The notes beneath the pieces are model-generated. The model searched no databases, was not told the DNA's origin, and worked only from the letters and a program-made list of their open reading frames with translations. This document shows, piece after piece, positions 1-10,531 of a stretch of 40,034 bases of DNA (position 1 is its first letter; each line of letters starts with the position of its first letter). Made by a program: the position numbers and the translations under genes. Origin of the DNA: Myrmaecium sp. VS I D KN 1. Lineage: Eukaryota; Ascomycota; Dothideomycetes; Valsariales; Valsariaceae. The stretch lies in assembly GCA_019775845.1 (NCBI GenBank), contig JADQAV010000076.1, forward strand, positions 1-40,034, in the 5' to 3' direction.

Positions 1-1
1 G

Positions 2-541
2 GCGTTTTATGGGCGGTTGATGGGGCTTTTGCGGGTGGGGAGGGAGGTTGATGGGGAGGAGGGGGGTAAAGGGTGTGGGGTGTGGTGGTTGGTGGGGTTT
101 TTGGGCCGGATGGCGGGGGTGCTGGCGGAGGTGTTTCCTGCCGGGTCCGTAGGGGGGATGGGGGATGGGGGGGAGAGGGTGAGGGTGAGGGCGGAGTGGG
201 CGGTGTGGGGGGAGGAGAAGGGGAAGAAGGAGAAGAAGGAGAAGGAGAAGAAGGACGAGAAGAGGGATGAGAAAAAGGACGAGAAGAGGGATGAGAAAAA
301 GGACGAGAAGAAGGACGAGAAGAAGGACAAGAAGGACAAGAAGAAGAGGAGGGCTGGGATACGGGTGTTTCTGGATGTGCAGGAGGATTGGGACGGGGAC
401 GGGCTGCGGGAGGCGGCGAGTCGGGTGGAGAAGTGGGGGAAGAAGAAGGCGTGGAGGGAGACGGGACTGGACGGGGAGGACGGGGGGTGCAAGGTGGAGG
501 TTGTGGTGACGGTGGTTGAGAAGGGGAGGGGGACGGTTTGA
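2..541 (+). CDS. 3' end of an unrecognised protein with a Lys/Asp/Glu repeat (partial)
   Basis: The reading frame is open from the left edge of the window to a TGA at 539-541, so the 5' part of the gene lies outside. About 179 residues are visible. They begin with a hydrophobic, Gly-rich stretch (VWWLVGFLGRMAGVLAEVFP). A highly charged linker built from KKDEKRDE-like units follows. The final 65 residues alternate hydrophobic and charged residues (AGIRVFLDVQEDWDGDGL, then VEVVVTVVEKG), which looks like a folded beta-rich end. I do not recognise the family. The G-rich base composition gives long open frames on both strands, so the opposite-strand frame was considered, but its translation is Pro/Ser/Phe low complexity. 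The gene converges with the Yippee-type gene downstream. That this is coding is probable; its function is unknown. Confidence 0.5.
   Translation, partial: AFYGRLMGLLRVGREVDGEEGGKGCGVWWLVGFLGRMAGVLAEVFPAGSVGGMGDGGERVRVRAEWAVWGEEKGKKEKKEKEKKDEKRDEKKDEKRDEKKDEKKDEKKDKKDKKKRRAGIRVFLDVQEDWDGDGLREAASRVEKWGKKKAWRETGLDGEDGGCKVEVVVTVVEKGRGTV
251..345 (+). repeat. Coding minisatellite, 24-bp units (KDEKRDEK)
   Basis: Two near-identical 24-bp units (aaggacgagaagagggatga plus gaaa) run into shorter aaggacgagaag units. They encode alternating KDEK and RDEK tetrapeptides inside the charged linker of the partial gene. Such arrays commonly change length by slippage. Confidence 0.8.
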
Positions 542-1080
542 AGGCTGAGAAGGAGTGATTTGGATAGTCTCATTAACGCGCACGGTGTGGCATGGTCGGT
601 AGTAACCGATGGTATTATATGATCCTATATAGAAAGATAAAAGGACAAAAAGCTGGAAAGAAAGCAAAAACATATTAATCCGAGATACATGGAAAAGAGC
701 CAGGTTGTCGGTTTGGGGAAAGGGGGTATCAATTTCATGTGCCCATCCGCCTGTGTTGAGAACCAGCCCGAACGTGAAAGTATTAAAATATCCAGAGAAC
801 CATAGACACCCAACCATCCAGCCGACCGATATTCCCTGAGATTATAACTCCCTGTCCGATGCAGATTAGATGGTAGGGAATCCGATGTTGCACCAGCCTG
901 CGAAACTCCTGCGAAATGGAAAGAAAAAGTGAAGGAAAAGAAGGGGAGATGTGAGAAATTCCCGGAGTGAACAAGGCGCACGAAGGGAACGGCGGCAGAC
1001 GCGCACTGAGCCCTTTCCCTCTTCCAATCCAAAGATGGGGAAGAAAAGAAGAACGGGCAAGGGAAGAGCAGTTTCACCGC
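542..1080. other. Convergent intergenic region
   Basis: This is the shared 3' flank of the partial + strand gene and the - strand Yippee gene. It contains AT-rich stretches (tattatatgatcctatatag near 612-631) that could serve polyadenylation. Short open frames here lack any recognisable domain, and I see no RNA gene or repeat. Confidence 0.5.
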
Positions 1081-2238
1081 TCATCTCCATCCGCCGCCCG
1101 CGAAGCCTACCGTCACAACACCTCCCACGCCGATGCCCACGGTCATCCCCCCGCTCTCAAAGTCGACCAGGCCACCAGACATGGTCGTGCTGCTCTCACC
1201 GTTGCTGTTGTGGCTGCTCCCTCGGCCACTCCGCTTGCTCTGCAGGCGGGATCGCCGTCGTCGCTCCCTCATCTCTCGCTCCACCCGCTGCCGCTCCCGC
1301 CGCCGACGGGCCGCGAGCTCGGCCGACCAGCAGCCCGCGAAGAGATCCTCGCACTCGTCCTCGTCCTGCGAGTCGAACTCGACGGGGCCATCGTCGCGGT
1401 TGTCTTCTTCGCACTCGGACTCCGAGGAGGATGTCGAGGTGCTGGATGAGGACTCGGTATAGTAGCCGGCGTCTTCATCGTTGTTTTCCTCCATCTCCTC
1501 ATCACCATCCCCAGTAGGCGGTGAGCCGCAGTACCCGCTGTCGCGACGCCGGCGCTCCGGAATTGAGGCCTTGCCCTTACCTTTCTCCATCTGCCTTGTG
1601 GCCGCCGTTGCTGAAGGTGCCGATGGTGACTGCTCGGCGACAGTATCCATACTCTCTACTCCCTCGCCGTCATCCCCTCCGCCGGCGTTATCCCACGTTT
1701 TGCGTGAGACCACGTGCACGGCTTCCAGGATGTACTTGCCGACCTTGTATCGCTGTTCAAGGGCCTTGGCATCGATGTATTTCCACCCCACGGTCTTCCC
1801 GCAGCTCCGGCAGCTCACGTCGGCGACGGTGTGCGCGCCGGTGACGAGGTAGCGAGCATGCGGAGGGTGCTCAATGAGGTTGAGGAGGTGGCCATCGGCC
1901 GAGGAGGAAGCGCTGACGGTGCTGTTGGATTTACGGCTTGGTGTGAAGCTGTGCGGCAGAGGGACGAAGGAGGTAGGGACATCGGAGAAGGGTGCGACGA
2001 GATAGGCGCGCCCGTCACGGCCGTGGAAACCTTTGCTGATGATCTGGGAGGCGTGGCATATGTCGGCGAGGCAGCTCGAGCAATGGAGGGTGTGCGTGGT
2101 GGCGTGAGGTGAGAGATAGGCTGGTGGAGTTCCGGGTTCGTCGGCGCGGGTATTGGGCGACGCGCCCGCGGTGCCCTTTCGCCTGAAAGGGAAGGGCGGA
2201 AGGAGATAGGATGGAAAGAATGGGGCGGCTCGCGGCAT
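1081..2238 (-). CDS. Yippee-type zinc-binding protein with long acidic/basic tail
   Basis: This single-exon gene encodes 385 residues. The ATG at 2238 has A at -3; the frame extends further upstream, but only through a TTG. Residues about 50-177 form a Yippee domain: a first CxxC (CSSC, 53-56), a second CxxC (CRSC, 143-146), and the family signature GWKYIDAKALEQRYKVGKYI after it. These four cysteines would bind one zinc. About 35 extra residues, Ser- and Pro-rich, separate the two halves. Typical Yippee proteins are 100-130 residues, so most of this protein is extension. The tail has a Ser/Asp/Glu block, then an Arg-rich segment (AARRRRERQRVEREMRERRR), then a Gly/Val-rich end. Yippee proteins share a fold with Mis18 and cereblon and usually act through protein contacts; the exact role is not known. 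The family call is firm, the function open. Confidence 0.85.
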   Translation of the reverse strand: MPRAAPFFPSYLLPPFPFRRKGTAGASPNTRADEPGTPPAYLSPHATTHTLHCSSCLADICHASQIISKGFHGRDGRAYLVAPFSDVPTSFVPLPHSFTPSRKSNSTVSASSSADGHLLNLIEHPPHARYLVTGAHTVADVSCRSCGKTVGWKYIDAKALEQRYKVGKYILEAVHVVSRKTWDNAGGGDDGEGVESMDTVAEQSPSAPSATAATRQMEKGKGKASIPERRRRDSGYCGSPPTGDGDEEMEENNDEDAGYYTESSSSTSTSSSESECEEDNRDDGPVEFDSQDEDECEDLFAGCWSAELAARRRRERQRVEREMRERRRRSRLQSKRSGRGSSHNSNGESSTTMSGGLVDFESGGMTVGIGVGGVVTVGFAGGGWR

Positions 2239-3234
2239 CGTTGCCAATCTTCGGAGACTCTCTGCTCCGGTTTTGGCTGGGACGAAGCTCAAAGAGTGCG
2301 AACGAGGGGTGATGAAAGTCGATAGCTCGACACCCAACTTATTGGGATGAAGCAGCAGCTTCTCTTCTGAATTGACCTGAGGGCGCAGTGGCTGGCGATG
2401 GTGAGCGAGCTGTGCCAGCAGAGCGGTGGAGCGATAATGCGGGGTTGAGCCGAGCTGAGCTGGAGGAGGAGGCGGGATGGTGAAGTGGTGAAGTGGAGAA
2501 GGTTGGAAGTTTTCGTAGACCGTAGAATCAGTCAGGCCAGCTCTTGAGCCTCATAAGCTCTCGAGAGACCAGCTCCCGACCGAAGTTTGTGAGTGCGGTG
2601 CAACGGGATGGCAGAGTGACGTGGAGAGGGGAATGGAGGGGAATGGAGGGGGAGGACTGGGGAGAGAGATAAGCGAGGTGGAGAGGCCTTATCGCCTGTC
2701 TTATAAGGCTGAAGGAATGTCGCCCACGCCTTGAGAGGCTACTCCCTCTTTTCCTTGTAGGTAAGGTACATATTCGTCTTCATGCTGAGCGCAGTCGCGC
2801 ATACTACCTACGCAGTACGTATTTCTGGAAGTCAGAACCGGCCACGGTGCTTAGTGCTTCCTACAGATAGTTCTTGCCTCATAAACGGCCTGAAGAAAGG
2901 AAGGATCATTGAGCAATTATCCATTTTTTTTTTTCCATTTGCATTCCCCATACTCGTATGTCATCATAGAACCGTAGCAAGCTAAATATATACAAACGTT
3001 GGAAGATGTGCCACTGGTAAAAAAGCGAGCAAGAAAGACGGATAAAAAGGAAAAAGGAAAATACATATGAGGGATTGGAGAATCGGCACAAGCAAACCCA
3101 CAAGTGCATAAGAAATGCAGGAAAAAACCCACCGCCTTGAGCCCCTGAATAACGGGTCGAATTGGCCATTGCCCTCATGTTCCGTTATGGCCATCTCAAA
3201 TTCGTTGATTCGTAGTGAAAGAGTCCACTCCACT
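2239..3234. other. Promoter of the Yippee gene and 3' flank of the HAM1-like gene
   Basis: No convincing gene lies here. The segment just upstream of the Yippee gene is purine-rich on the + strand (pyrimidine-rich on the coding strand), as is usual for fungal promoters. A 7-bp inverted repeat with a 10-nt spacer, GCCTTAT (2686-2692) and ATAAGGC (2703-2709), stands out but has no known meaning. Around 2755-2822 there are clustered TAGGTA/TACCTA and GTAC words. From about 2925 to 3110 AT-rich DNA probably holds the 3' UTR of the HAM1-like gene. Confidence 0.4.
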
Positions 3235-5517
3235 TCACGTAAAGCTCCTCGTGTGCAGATCAAAGATCTCGTTCCTCCATCCACCCTCCTCTGCATCCTC
3301 AATGCGTTCCCCTGCCCGTCTACCTTCCTCCTCCCACAGCTTGACCAAGCTACCTGGTGCATACACGCCCCTGAAAACGCCCTTGCCAGGCTGAGCAACG
3401 CCAATGCGGGTGTAGAGGTCGGGGTCCTCCGCAGGCTTGAGACGAGCCGCAACCGCCTTAACAAACGTGAGGAGATCGTTGGGATCAGCAATGCGGGTAG
3501 CGCGCAGACGCTCCCGAGCGTAGAGAAGCTCGCGATTGGCGGAGTGAAGGGCATCCGCAATGGCTGTCGCCATCTGCTTCTCGACTACTTTTCGTACAAT
3601 CGGTCGCAGCAGCGGCTTGAAGATCCAACCAAGAAAGCTTAGACGGCTCTTACGAAGGGTATAGTTAAGCTTGTGGATGTGTACCCGAACCGCCTTGAGG
3701 GACAAAATCTTTTCCAGATTGTCCTTCCCAATCTCAACGTCGAGATGGATATCCATGCCACGCTCATCCAACTGCACGGACGCAATGCCTTCATCCGCAA
3801 GCCTCATAAGCCCGCTGTGGGCACGCAGCCAGAATCCCACTTCGTCCGCCCGGACGGATAAACCGTCCAGCTTGATCGTAAGCTGAGACTGGATGCGTGA
3901 GGCTGTTCTGAAGCGCGCCTTCCATACCTCAAGGTCATTGCGTGTTTCCACGCGGAACTTGTATGGAAGGAATGAGGTGTTGTTGATCGTCTTTCCTGGT
4001 TCCAGGATAAGATTCTCAAGCAGGAGATCGATTTCTGGAGTCGAAATCTCCAAACGAGGAATGGGAATATACTGGATGGCCTGGATGATCAGAGGAACGA
4101 AGACATTAATGGCATCAGTAACGAGCTCCGTGTTGGTGTACTGATGAACAGGGGAGAGAATGTGAGCAATTTTGAAGCTGGTAGAGAGAAGGTTTGCAAT
4201 GTCCTGGTCATGTAGGACGGAATCAAAGGTCTTTCTGATCTGTTCGAGAAGCGTATCAATGTCATCACGGAGAGAGGAGTCGGTTCCAACGCCTTTGGCC
4301 TTCTCCCGGAGCTCTTGGAATTTTTCATCCGCGTGCTCAAGGAAGTCGGGATCTTTCAGGACCTTTTCGAGGGAGTTCCCGATATCTGTGAGAAGGTCCT
4401 CGAACTCAGGGTCATTTTCCTTGTGAGACATGACCTGTTTGAAGTCTGCCTCGAGCTTCTCCCATTCCTTACGGTCTCCAAACGAAGTTATCAGGACCCA
4501 GAAGTTCTTCAGCGCTCTGTCAGTGGCAGTATTCTCGTGGAGATCGTCTTGGAGGCTGTCCACAGTATCGGAAACTGCACGCGAATACACCATCGCAAAT
4601 CGTCTGATCAACAGGGAGAGGGTAGATACGGAATCGTTGTAGTCGGGGCGTCTGCGGAGCTTGAGGACGGCTTGCTTCAGACGATGTAGAAGAGTTTCCT
4701 TCTCCTCTCCTGAAACATGGTCCACCAAACTCTCCTCAGCCCCCTTTGCAACCTTCACTGCTCCGTCAGTCACGGCTTTTGCGACATCACTGGCCTCTCT
4801 TTCAAGGTCTTCTTGTGATGGGCGAGGGCCTTCATCAGCACCAGGTGCTTTGAGTGCATTCCGTTCCTCCGGTGACGGTTCAAGTCTTTTACCGGTCTCT
4901 TTCGCGACATCAGAGAGCCTGAACGCAGTGTCTTTGAACACTTCCCGAGCAACGACATTGAGATCCGCGAGGAACAATCGGAAGTCGGAGTTGGTCAGCA
5001 GTAGGGAACCGATCGTCTGAATACTCTTGAAAGCTAAATCGATCAGATTAGTTATTGTGAAGGTGATATATCATGTTGAATCCGTCAACGTACCTGCAGA
5101 GACATCCGCCTTGGCCTTGGCCTTGTTGGCCCGGTAGGCAAGGTCCTCCACGTCCACATGTATCCTAGACTTCGTGAGGAACCAGATGAAATCCTGGATT
5201 TGGTCCTTGCTGTTCTTGTGCTGAAGCAGCTCGATGAACTGGTGGAGCCATTTCTTTGTGTACCGAGTAAGCAAACGGCCGGAGTCGCTCAAGTCGGGGT
5301 TGTCAGGGTTGAGGATGTCGGCAGCGAGGAGGGTGCGGAGATTCACGATGAGCTGCTCGTTCGAAGGCATGTACCCTTTGGACAGAGCGCGGACCATCTG
5401 ATAGCTATGAAGCTTCTGGTGAAGCTCCCTCTGCAGGGTGGTGTCATCACGGTACTGGGGGAGCAACGGCTCCTGGTCGCTGCCCTTGGACTTGCGGAAA
5501 CCGAAGCAGGAAGACAT
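3235..5517 (-). CDS. HAM1-like fungal protein (HAM1 N- and C-terminal domains)
   Basis: There are two exons, 5517-5094 and 5033-3235, split by a 60-nt intron (donor GTACGT, branch ctaat, acceptor TTTAG); together they encode 740 residues. The N-terminal exon starts MSSCFGFRKSKG and contains a conserved helical stretch (TKKWLHQFIELLQHKNS). The long second exon continues with an amphipathic, largely helical region. It ends in a beta-rich part (PYKFRVETRNDLEVWKARF, then LDEKGMDIHL-like strands and a Lys/Arg-rich helix). To my knowledge this layout matches the fungal family annotated with HAM1-like N- and C-terminal domains (the latter formerly DUF4449), in which the C-terminal part is thought to resemble lipid-binding folds. 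No signal peptide or membrane helix is visible. The molecular function is not established. The upstream flank is shared with the malic enzyme gene, 2.7 kb away. Confidence 0.75.
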
Positions 5518-8189
5518 TTTTGCGTTTCAGAGCTTCACTGTCAATCCCAGGCGAGAGGGATGCAGAAGGGTCGTCGAGGGGATGTACAGTGCCAAATCGT
5601 CGTCTGGGTGCGGGGAGCGCCCTGCCCACGTTTGTATCTGGCAGCTTGCGTGCTTGCTCGACTGCATCCTTGATTTTGCGGCAGGAGCTACTGAGCTTGT
5701 CTCATTATGACGTCCTATAGCCACACCGGTGTCCAGGCTTGCACGCGTGGCTTGCGCGCCGCTGTGGCACAAACACCGGTTTCGTGTCGGTGATCAATGA
5801 TCCAACGTCGATCACCTTGGCCCTCCTTGGCGAGCCTTGCAACCACTCTGGAGTTCGACCAGCATCAACATCGCCGTCTACTTTGAAGTACATATACGAC
5901 CGCCGTATCGCTTCCTGCAGATAGGAGGTCTCATTCATTTGAGCGATGGCTGTAGTGCAACCGTCCAATTTACTTCTCAAAGCACTGAAATTCCCGCAGT
6001 CTCAAATTTGCAGAAACTCCGCGGGACCTTTCTTAGAATAAGCGGTCGTGATCCACTCGCTTTGGCTTCACAGGCCATCAAGGCTTTCACTCATCAGCAC
6101 GATGCTGGCCATGCCTCCTGCAACGCGCCTTTTTCTCCTTGGATCTTCCTGCTGGAAATTCCCATAGGCCCCGCATGAGATGTTTGCCAGCTGCATAGAC
6201 TTGGCACCTTGCAAGAACGCACCATGCGTATAAGGCATCGAACGAGAGCACTCCGCGCGAGGGCAATGCATGTCAGCACTTGCCGAGCTCCAGAAAATGC
6301 TGGGGAAACCTGCAGTCAGAAGAAATATTTATACATCGGACTCCGAGATCACAGTGTTCCGTCCGACGTCAGCATCGGTGGTTCAGCGTAAGGATCTCAA
6401 AAATTCTACGCGTTTGGTTCCGGATACGCAGGGCGATCAGGAGTGTGTGTAGTGAGAGAGCCGTGCTGGAACGATAAACAAAGCACAGGTCGAACGAGGG
6501 AAATTTCAAGTTTCGCTGACAGAAGCGAAACATGCATGCTTCCGAAGTCCTGCATGAAACCGCATGGCAAGTTCCACGGTGCCGTTATCACTTTCAATTT
6601 TTTGGCTCCTGTCAGCTCAAGATCGGGAGACTGCAGTGACAACATGTATCTGGCGACCTCGAGCTTCAGAGTGGACCTGGATAAGGGGCGAGGCTCAGGG
6701 TCAAACTTGCAATTTTTAGTGCTCGAATGACTGACTTGGCCAGGGAGCTCCACCACGCTCTCTTCCCCCCTTTGGTTTCAAAGCCCCTTTTCACGCGATA
6801 TCATCTCATCAGACTCGGGGATGCTCTGATATGATGATGACGACGAGACACAATGTTGTACAGGGGAAGCAGTGCATCGTATACCAGGAGTGACCGGGGG
6901 GATGCAGGCGAAGCTTTATCGCCCAAGCAGACCGAGTGGGTCCCGGCTGGCACGAGGCGGGAGCGCTGCTGGCACGGGCTTGCCGCGACAGCGGGAGAGG
7001 GAAGGGAAGGAGCGTGAGAAGGCGGTACGGGAAAAATAGAAGAGGTTTGCAGCTTGCAAGCCGGACGTTTAAGGGGGAGCCGAGCTGATTACATTGCCGG
7101 CTTCGCTCCAGCACGTCGAACCCGAAATTCACAGTTCCCGTTGTCAAGCGTGTTGTTTGCAGACACTCCCGCGTATAAGCGACGGCGGAAGGAGGCAAGG
7201 CGGCGAGATGGTGCAATAGTTGCCCTTTGGGGCATGACTGCCGCTCCGACCGTGAGCAAAGGCGCCGAAGCGGCACGCACCAGGCAAGGAAGAAAACGGC
7301 GCCCCCACCGTGAACTCGGGAGGGCAGCAGGCCGGAGGCTGCGGTTTTCGTGAGAACCCGGTTCACGCCGAGCCGGTTGCCCAATCGGGCTGATCCAGTC
7401 GCGGCGGCGGGCCCTCGCACCCGGCTGGGCCTCCACCCTTGGCCGCCCCGGATCTTGGACAGGCGGCGTGGCGCCCTCGTTGCCGTCGCTGCCCCTGTCT
7501 GGCCGAATCTGCTGCCTCATCCGCAGCCGGCAGAGATCCATTTGTTGGTGAGATGCGCAAGGGCGGCCCGGCCATGGATGGGGCAAGGCAGAGCTATTAG
7601 GTACAGTACAGTGGATAGGTACCGGGGAGCAAGCAAAACGGTGGTAGGTACTCGCAATCGCGCCCTCGCCCATCCATTCAGCAGTACCTAACTCTCCTTA
7701 CTGTACGAGAACTTGCAAGTAAGTTAAGAATGATGATGATAATGATGAGCACCGGCTGTGCGCCATATTCCAACGCCGCGTGTAAACGGGCCTTTGAAGG
7801 TCGTCCGTCGTCTTGACTCACGCATTCACGTTCCAAGGCTCCGAGTCGTCGATATCGGCGTGTACGGGCGGGCTGATGCGACCTTCAAAACCTTTCCCGG
7901 CTGGCCTCACCTCGACCCGTTCTCACCTGTTCTTCTTTTCATTCGCTTTCTATTCCCCCTCACTTGTCAGGCACCGCCGCAGGACCCGAAAAGCTCTGAT
8001 CCAGCTTCGCGTTCCAGTGTGTGTCATCCCTCCCTCCCTCCCTCTGTCCTTCCTTGCGATCCTCCCCGAGCTGCCCACACCACCCCAGTAATCCCACCTA
8101 TTTCGTAACCCGTCCGCCGCACTAGAATTCCTCTAGGGTTTGGGGGAACCAGATACCGCCGCTTGCTTCACTTTCTCTCCCGTGAGCCA
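5518..8189. other. Long divergent intergenic region
   Basis: These 2.7 kb lie between the start codons of the HAM1-like gene and the malic enzyme gene. Open frames up to about 200 codons occur in the GC-rich part (6809-7673), but they have no recognisable domain, are Arg/Pro/Ala-rich and overlap one another in different frames. Notable words are TAGGTAC and GTACAGTAC around 7598-7690, a gat/aat trinucleotide run near 7728-7749, and a CCCT-rich pyrimidine tract near 8026-8045 just upstream of the malic enzyme gene. I see no RNA gene or transposon end. Confidence 0.4.
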
Positions 8190-10531
8190 ATGCGACAATT
8201 CGCTTCCTTTAAAGCTGCCGCAGCGGCCCCCTCTTCCTGCCTCAGACCCTGCCTTTTCCCCTCCCGTCCTTCTCTATATACCTCTCTCTCCTCGCCTTCC
8301 TCCTCCCGTACCTGCATCTCGACCAAGACATACTCCGATACCATGGCCGCTCCCTACTCCACCCAGCCTCAAGCAAACATCAAGCACGCACACCCCCCAA
8401 TGCCTCAACGGCACCTCAGCACAACGTAAGTCTTCTGCCATATACTGCTGCCGTCCTTCACCGGAGTCGACAAGCTAACCCACCCTGTCCTCGACTCAGG
8501 AGCGGAGACTACGACACCTCCAACCCGCCGGAAATCCGCAAGTACCTCCGCACATATGGCCTTACCCCTCCGAGTGTCGAGAGCTTCGAAGTGCAGGCGC
8601 AGAGATGTGAGTGTCGGCTCCGCAATCGTGGCGGAGTTAGTAGTCTGACTTCGAACCCCAGGTCTCCGAATTCTGGATATGAAGCCCTCGCCCATTGAGA
8701 AATACCAATACCTCACCCACCTTCGCGCCACCAACGTCCATCTATTCTACCGTCTCCTGGCAGACAATGTCAAGGTGAGCACTACAGGAGTAACTACTGC
8801 GGTCTCAGCGACTGATCAATCGCCAATTAGGAAATCACCCCCATCATCTATACCCCTACCGTCGGCGAGGCGTGCTTGCGCTGGTCTGAACTCTACACCC
8901 AACCCGAGGGCATGTACCTCTCCTACAGCGACAAGGGCAACCTCCACTCCATCCTCGCCAATTGGCCGCACAACGTTGAGATCACCGTGGTGACAGACGG
9001 CTCGCGAATCCTAGGTCTCGGCGACTTGGGCATTAACGGCATGGGTATTCCCGTGGGCAAGTTGGCGCTGTACACAGCCTGCGCGGGCATCCGACCGGAC
9101 GCAACCCTGCCCTTGACTGTGGATCTGGGAACAAATAACAAGGAATTGAGGGAGGACCCGCTCTACATGGGCTCGCGTACACCGAAGGTCTCTCAGCAGG
9201 AGGAATTGGAATTCTTGGATGAGCTCATGGCGGCGTTGACTGAGCGATGGCCTGGGTAAGTGTTGCTCTTTGTTACTGCTTTGCGCTACGGTGCGCCGAA
9301 CCTTGTCTCCCCGAAAATATTTCGCACGGCCTCCACATGAGTTGCAACCACGGGGGCTCATGGTGGGGAGCTGTGTCGGAGTTTACGGTGGAGATCGACT
9401 CCGGTTGTGGGGCACCGCCCAACGCACAACGCACCCCTGAACGGGAGAACACCAACGCTAACGGGTCCGCCTACCAGGATTGTCATCCAATTCGAGGATT
9501 GGAAGAACCCTTTCCCCGCTCTGGAGCGCTACCAGAACACCTACGCCTCCTTCAACGACGACGTCCAGGGCACCGGCGCGGTTATCGTCGGCGGCTTCAT
9601 CAATGCTGTCCGCCAGTCGGGCGTGCCTGTCAAGGACCACCGCGCCATCTTCATGGGTGCCGGCAGCGCTGGTGTCGGTGTCGCCAAGCAGATTGTCGAG
9701 TTTTTCATGAAAGAAGGTCTGACCGAGGAGGAAGCCCGCAACAAGTTCTGGTTCGTCGACAGCAATGGCCTGGTCACGCTCGACCGCGGCGACAAGCTTG
9801 CCGACCACAAGGTCTACTTTGCCCGCAAGGACAACAACGGCAAGCAGATCCAGAGCTTGGCCAGGTTGATCGACTATGTCAAGCCGACCATCCTCATGGG
9901 TCTCTCCACCATCGGCGGTGCCTTCAACAAGGACATCCTCGAGCGCATGGCCGCCCTGAACGACCGCCCCATCATCTTCCCGCTTTCGAACCCCTCGTCC
10001 AAGTCCGAGTGCACGTTCGAGGAGGCCGTCAAGCACACAGAAGGCCGCTGCCTGTTTGCCTCCGGTTCCCCCTTCCCCTCCGTCGAGTACGGTGGTAAGA
10101 CGTTGCACCCTGGACAGGGCAACAACATGTACGTCTTCCCCGGCATCGGCATGGGCGCCATCCTCTCCAAGGCCGTCACCATCACCCAAGAGATGATCTA
10201 CGCCTCCGCCACCTCGCTCTCCACCTCCCTCACACCCGAGGAGCGCGCCCAAAACTGGCTCTACCCCGACATCCGCCGCATCCGCGACGTGAGCGTCATC
10301 GTCACCCGCGGCGTCATCCGCGCCGCCCAGCAGGAAGGCGTCGACCGCGAGCTCGCGCTCCGCAACCTCAGCGACGAGCAGCTGGACGAGTACATCCGCT
10401 CGCGCATGTACGACCCCTTCAAGGAGCAGGAGGGCATCGAGTCGCAGATTGCGCAGCTCGCCAACTTCACCAGCCATCACCACAGCCACAGCCACACCCT
10501 GAGCAACGGCGCCGCCAGGGCTGCGTTGTAG
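8190..10531 (+). CDS. Malic enzyme (oxidative decarboxylation of malate), probably mitochondrial
   Basis: There are five exons: 8190-8425, 8500-8606, 8662-8774, 8831-9255 and 9478-10531 (644 residues). The enzyme converts malate to pyruvate and CO2 with reduction of NAD or NADP. Family marks are YTPTVGEAC, DGSRILGLGDLG, GKLALY with the catalytic Lys, the metal-binding SFNDDVQGTG, and the dinucleotide motif MGAGSAGVGVAKQI. Reading from the ATG at 8190 gives an Arg/Ser/Ala-rich, acid-poor leader (MRQFASFKAAAAAPSS), typical of a mitochondrial presequence. An in-frame ATG at 8343 has a stronger context (ataccATGG) and would give a shorter, 593-residue form. The sequence is closer to the plant/animal YTPTVGEAC type than to yeast Mae1 (YTPTEGDA). 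The usual N-terminal LLN...NKG...ER motif is not seen. Intron 4 is 222 nt, longer than the others. Cofactor preference cannot be read. Confidence 0.9.

Noticed and set aside
7089-7673. 194-codon - strand frame in the malic enzyme upstream region
   Set aside because: It is Arg/Pro/Ala-rich, overlaps another frame of equal length, and shows no domain or splice support.
8426-8499. Possible missing coding exon for the malic enzyme NKG motif
   Set aside because: No frame in this intron reads anything like the motif; the intron has ordinary donor and acceptor sites.
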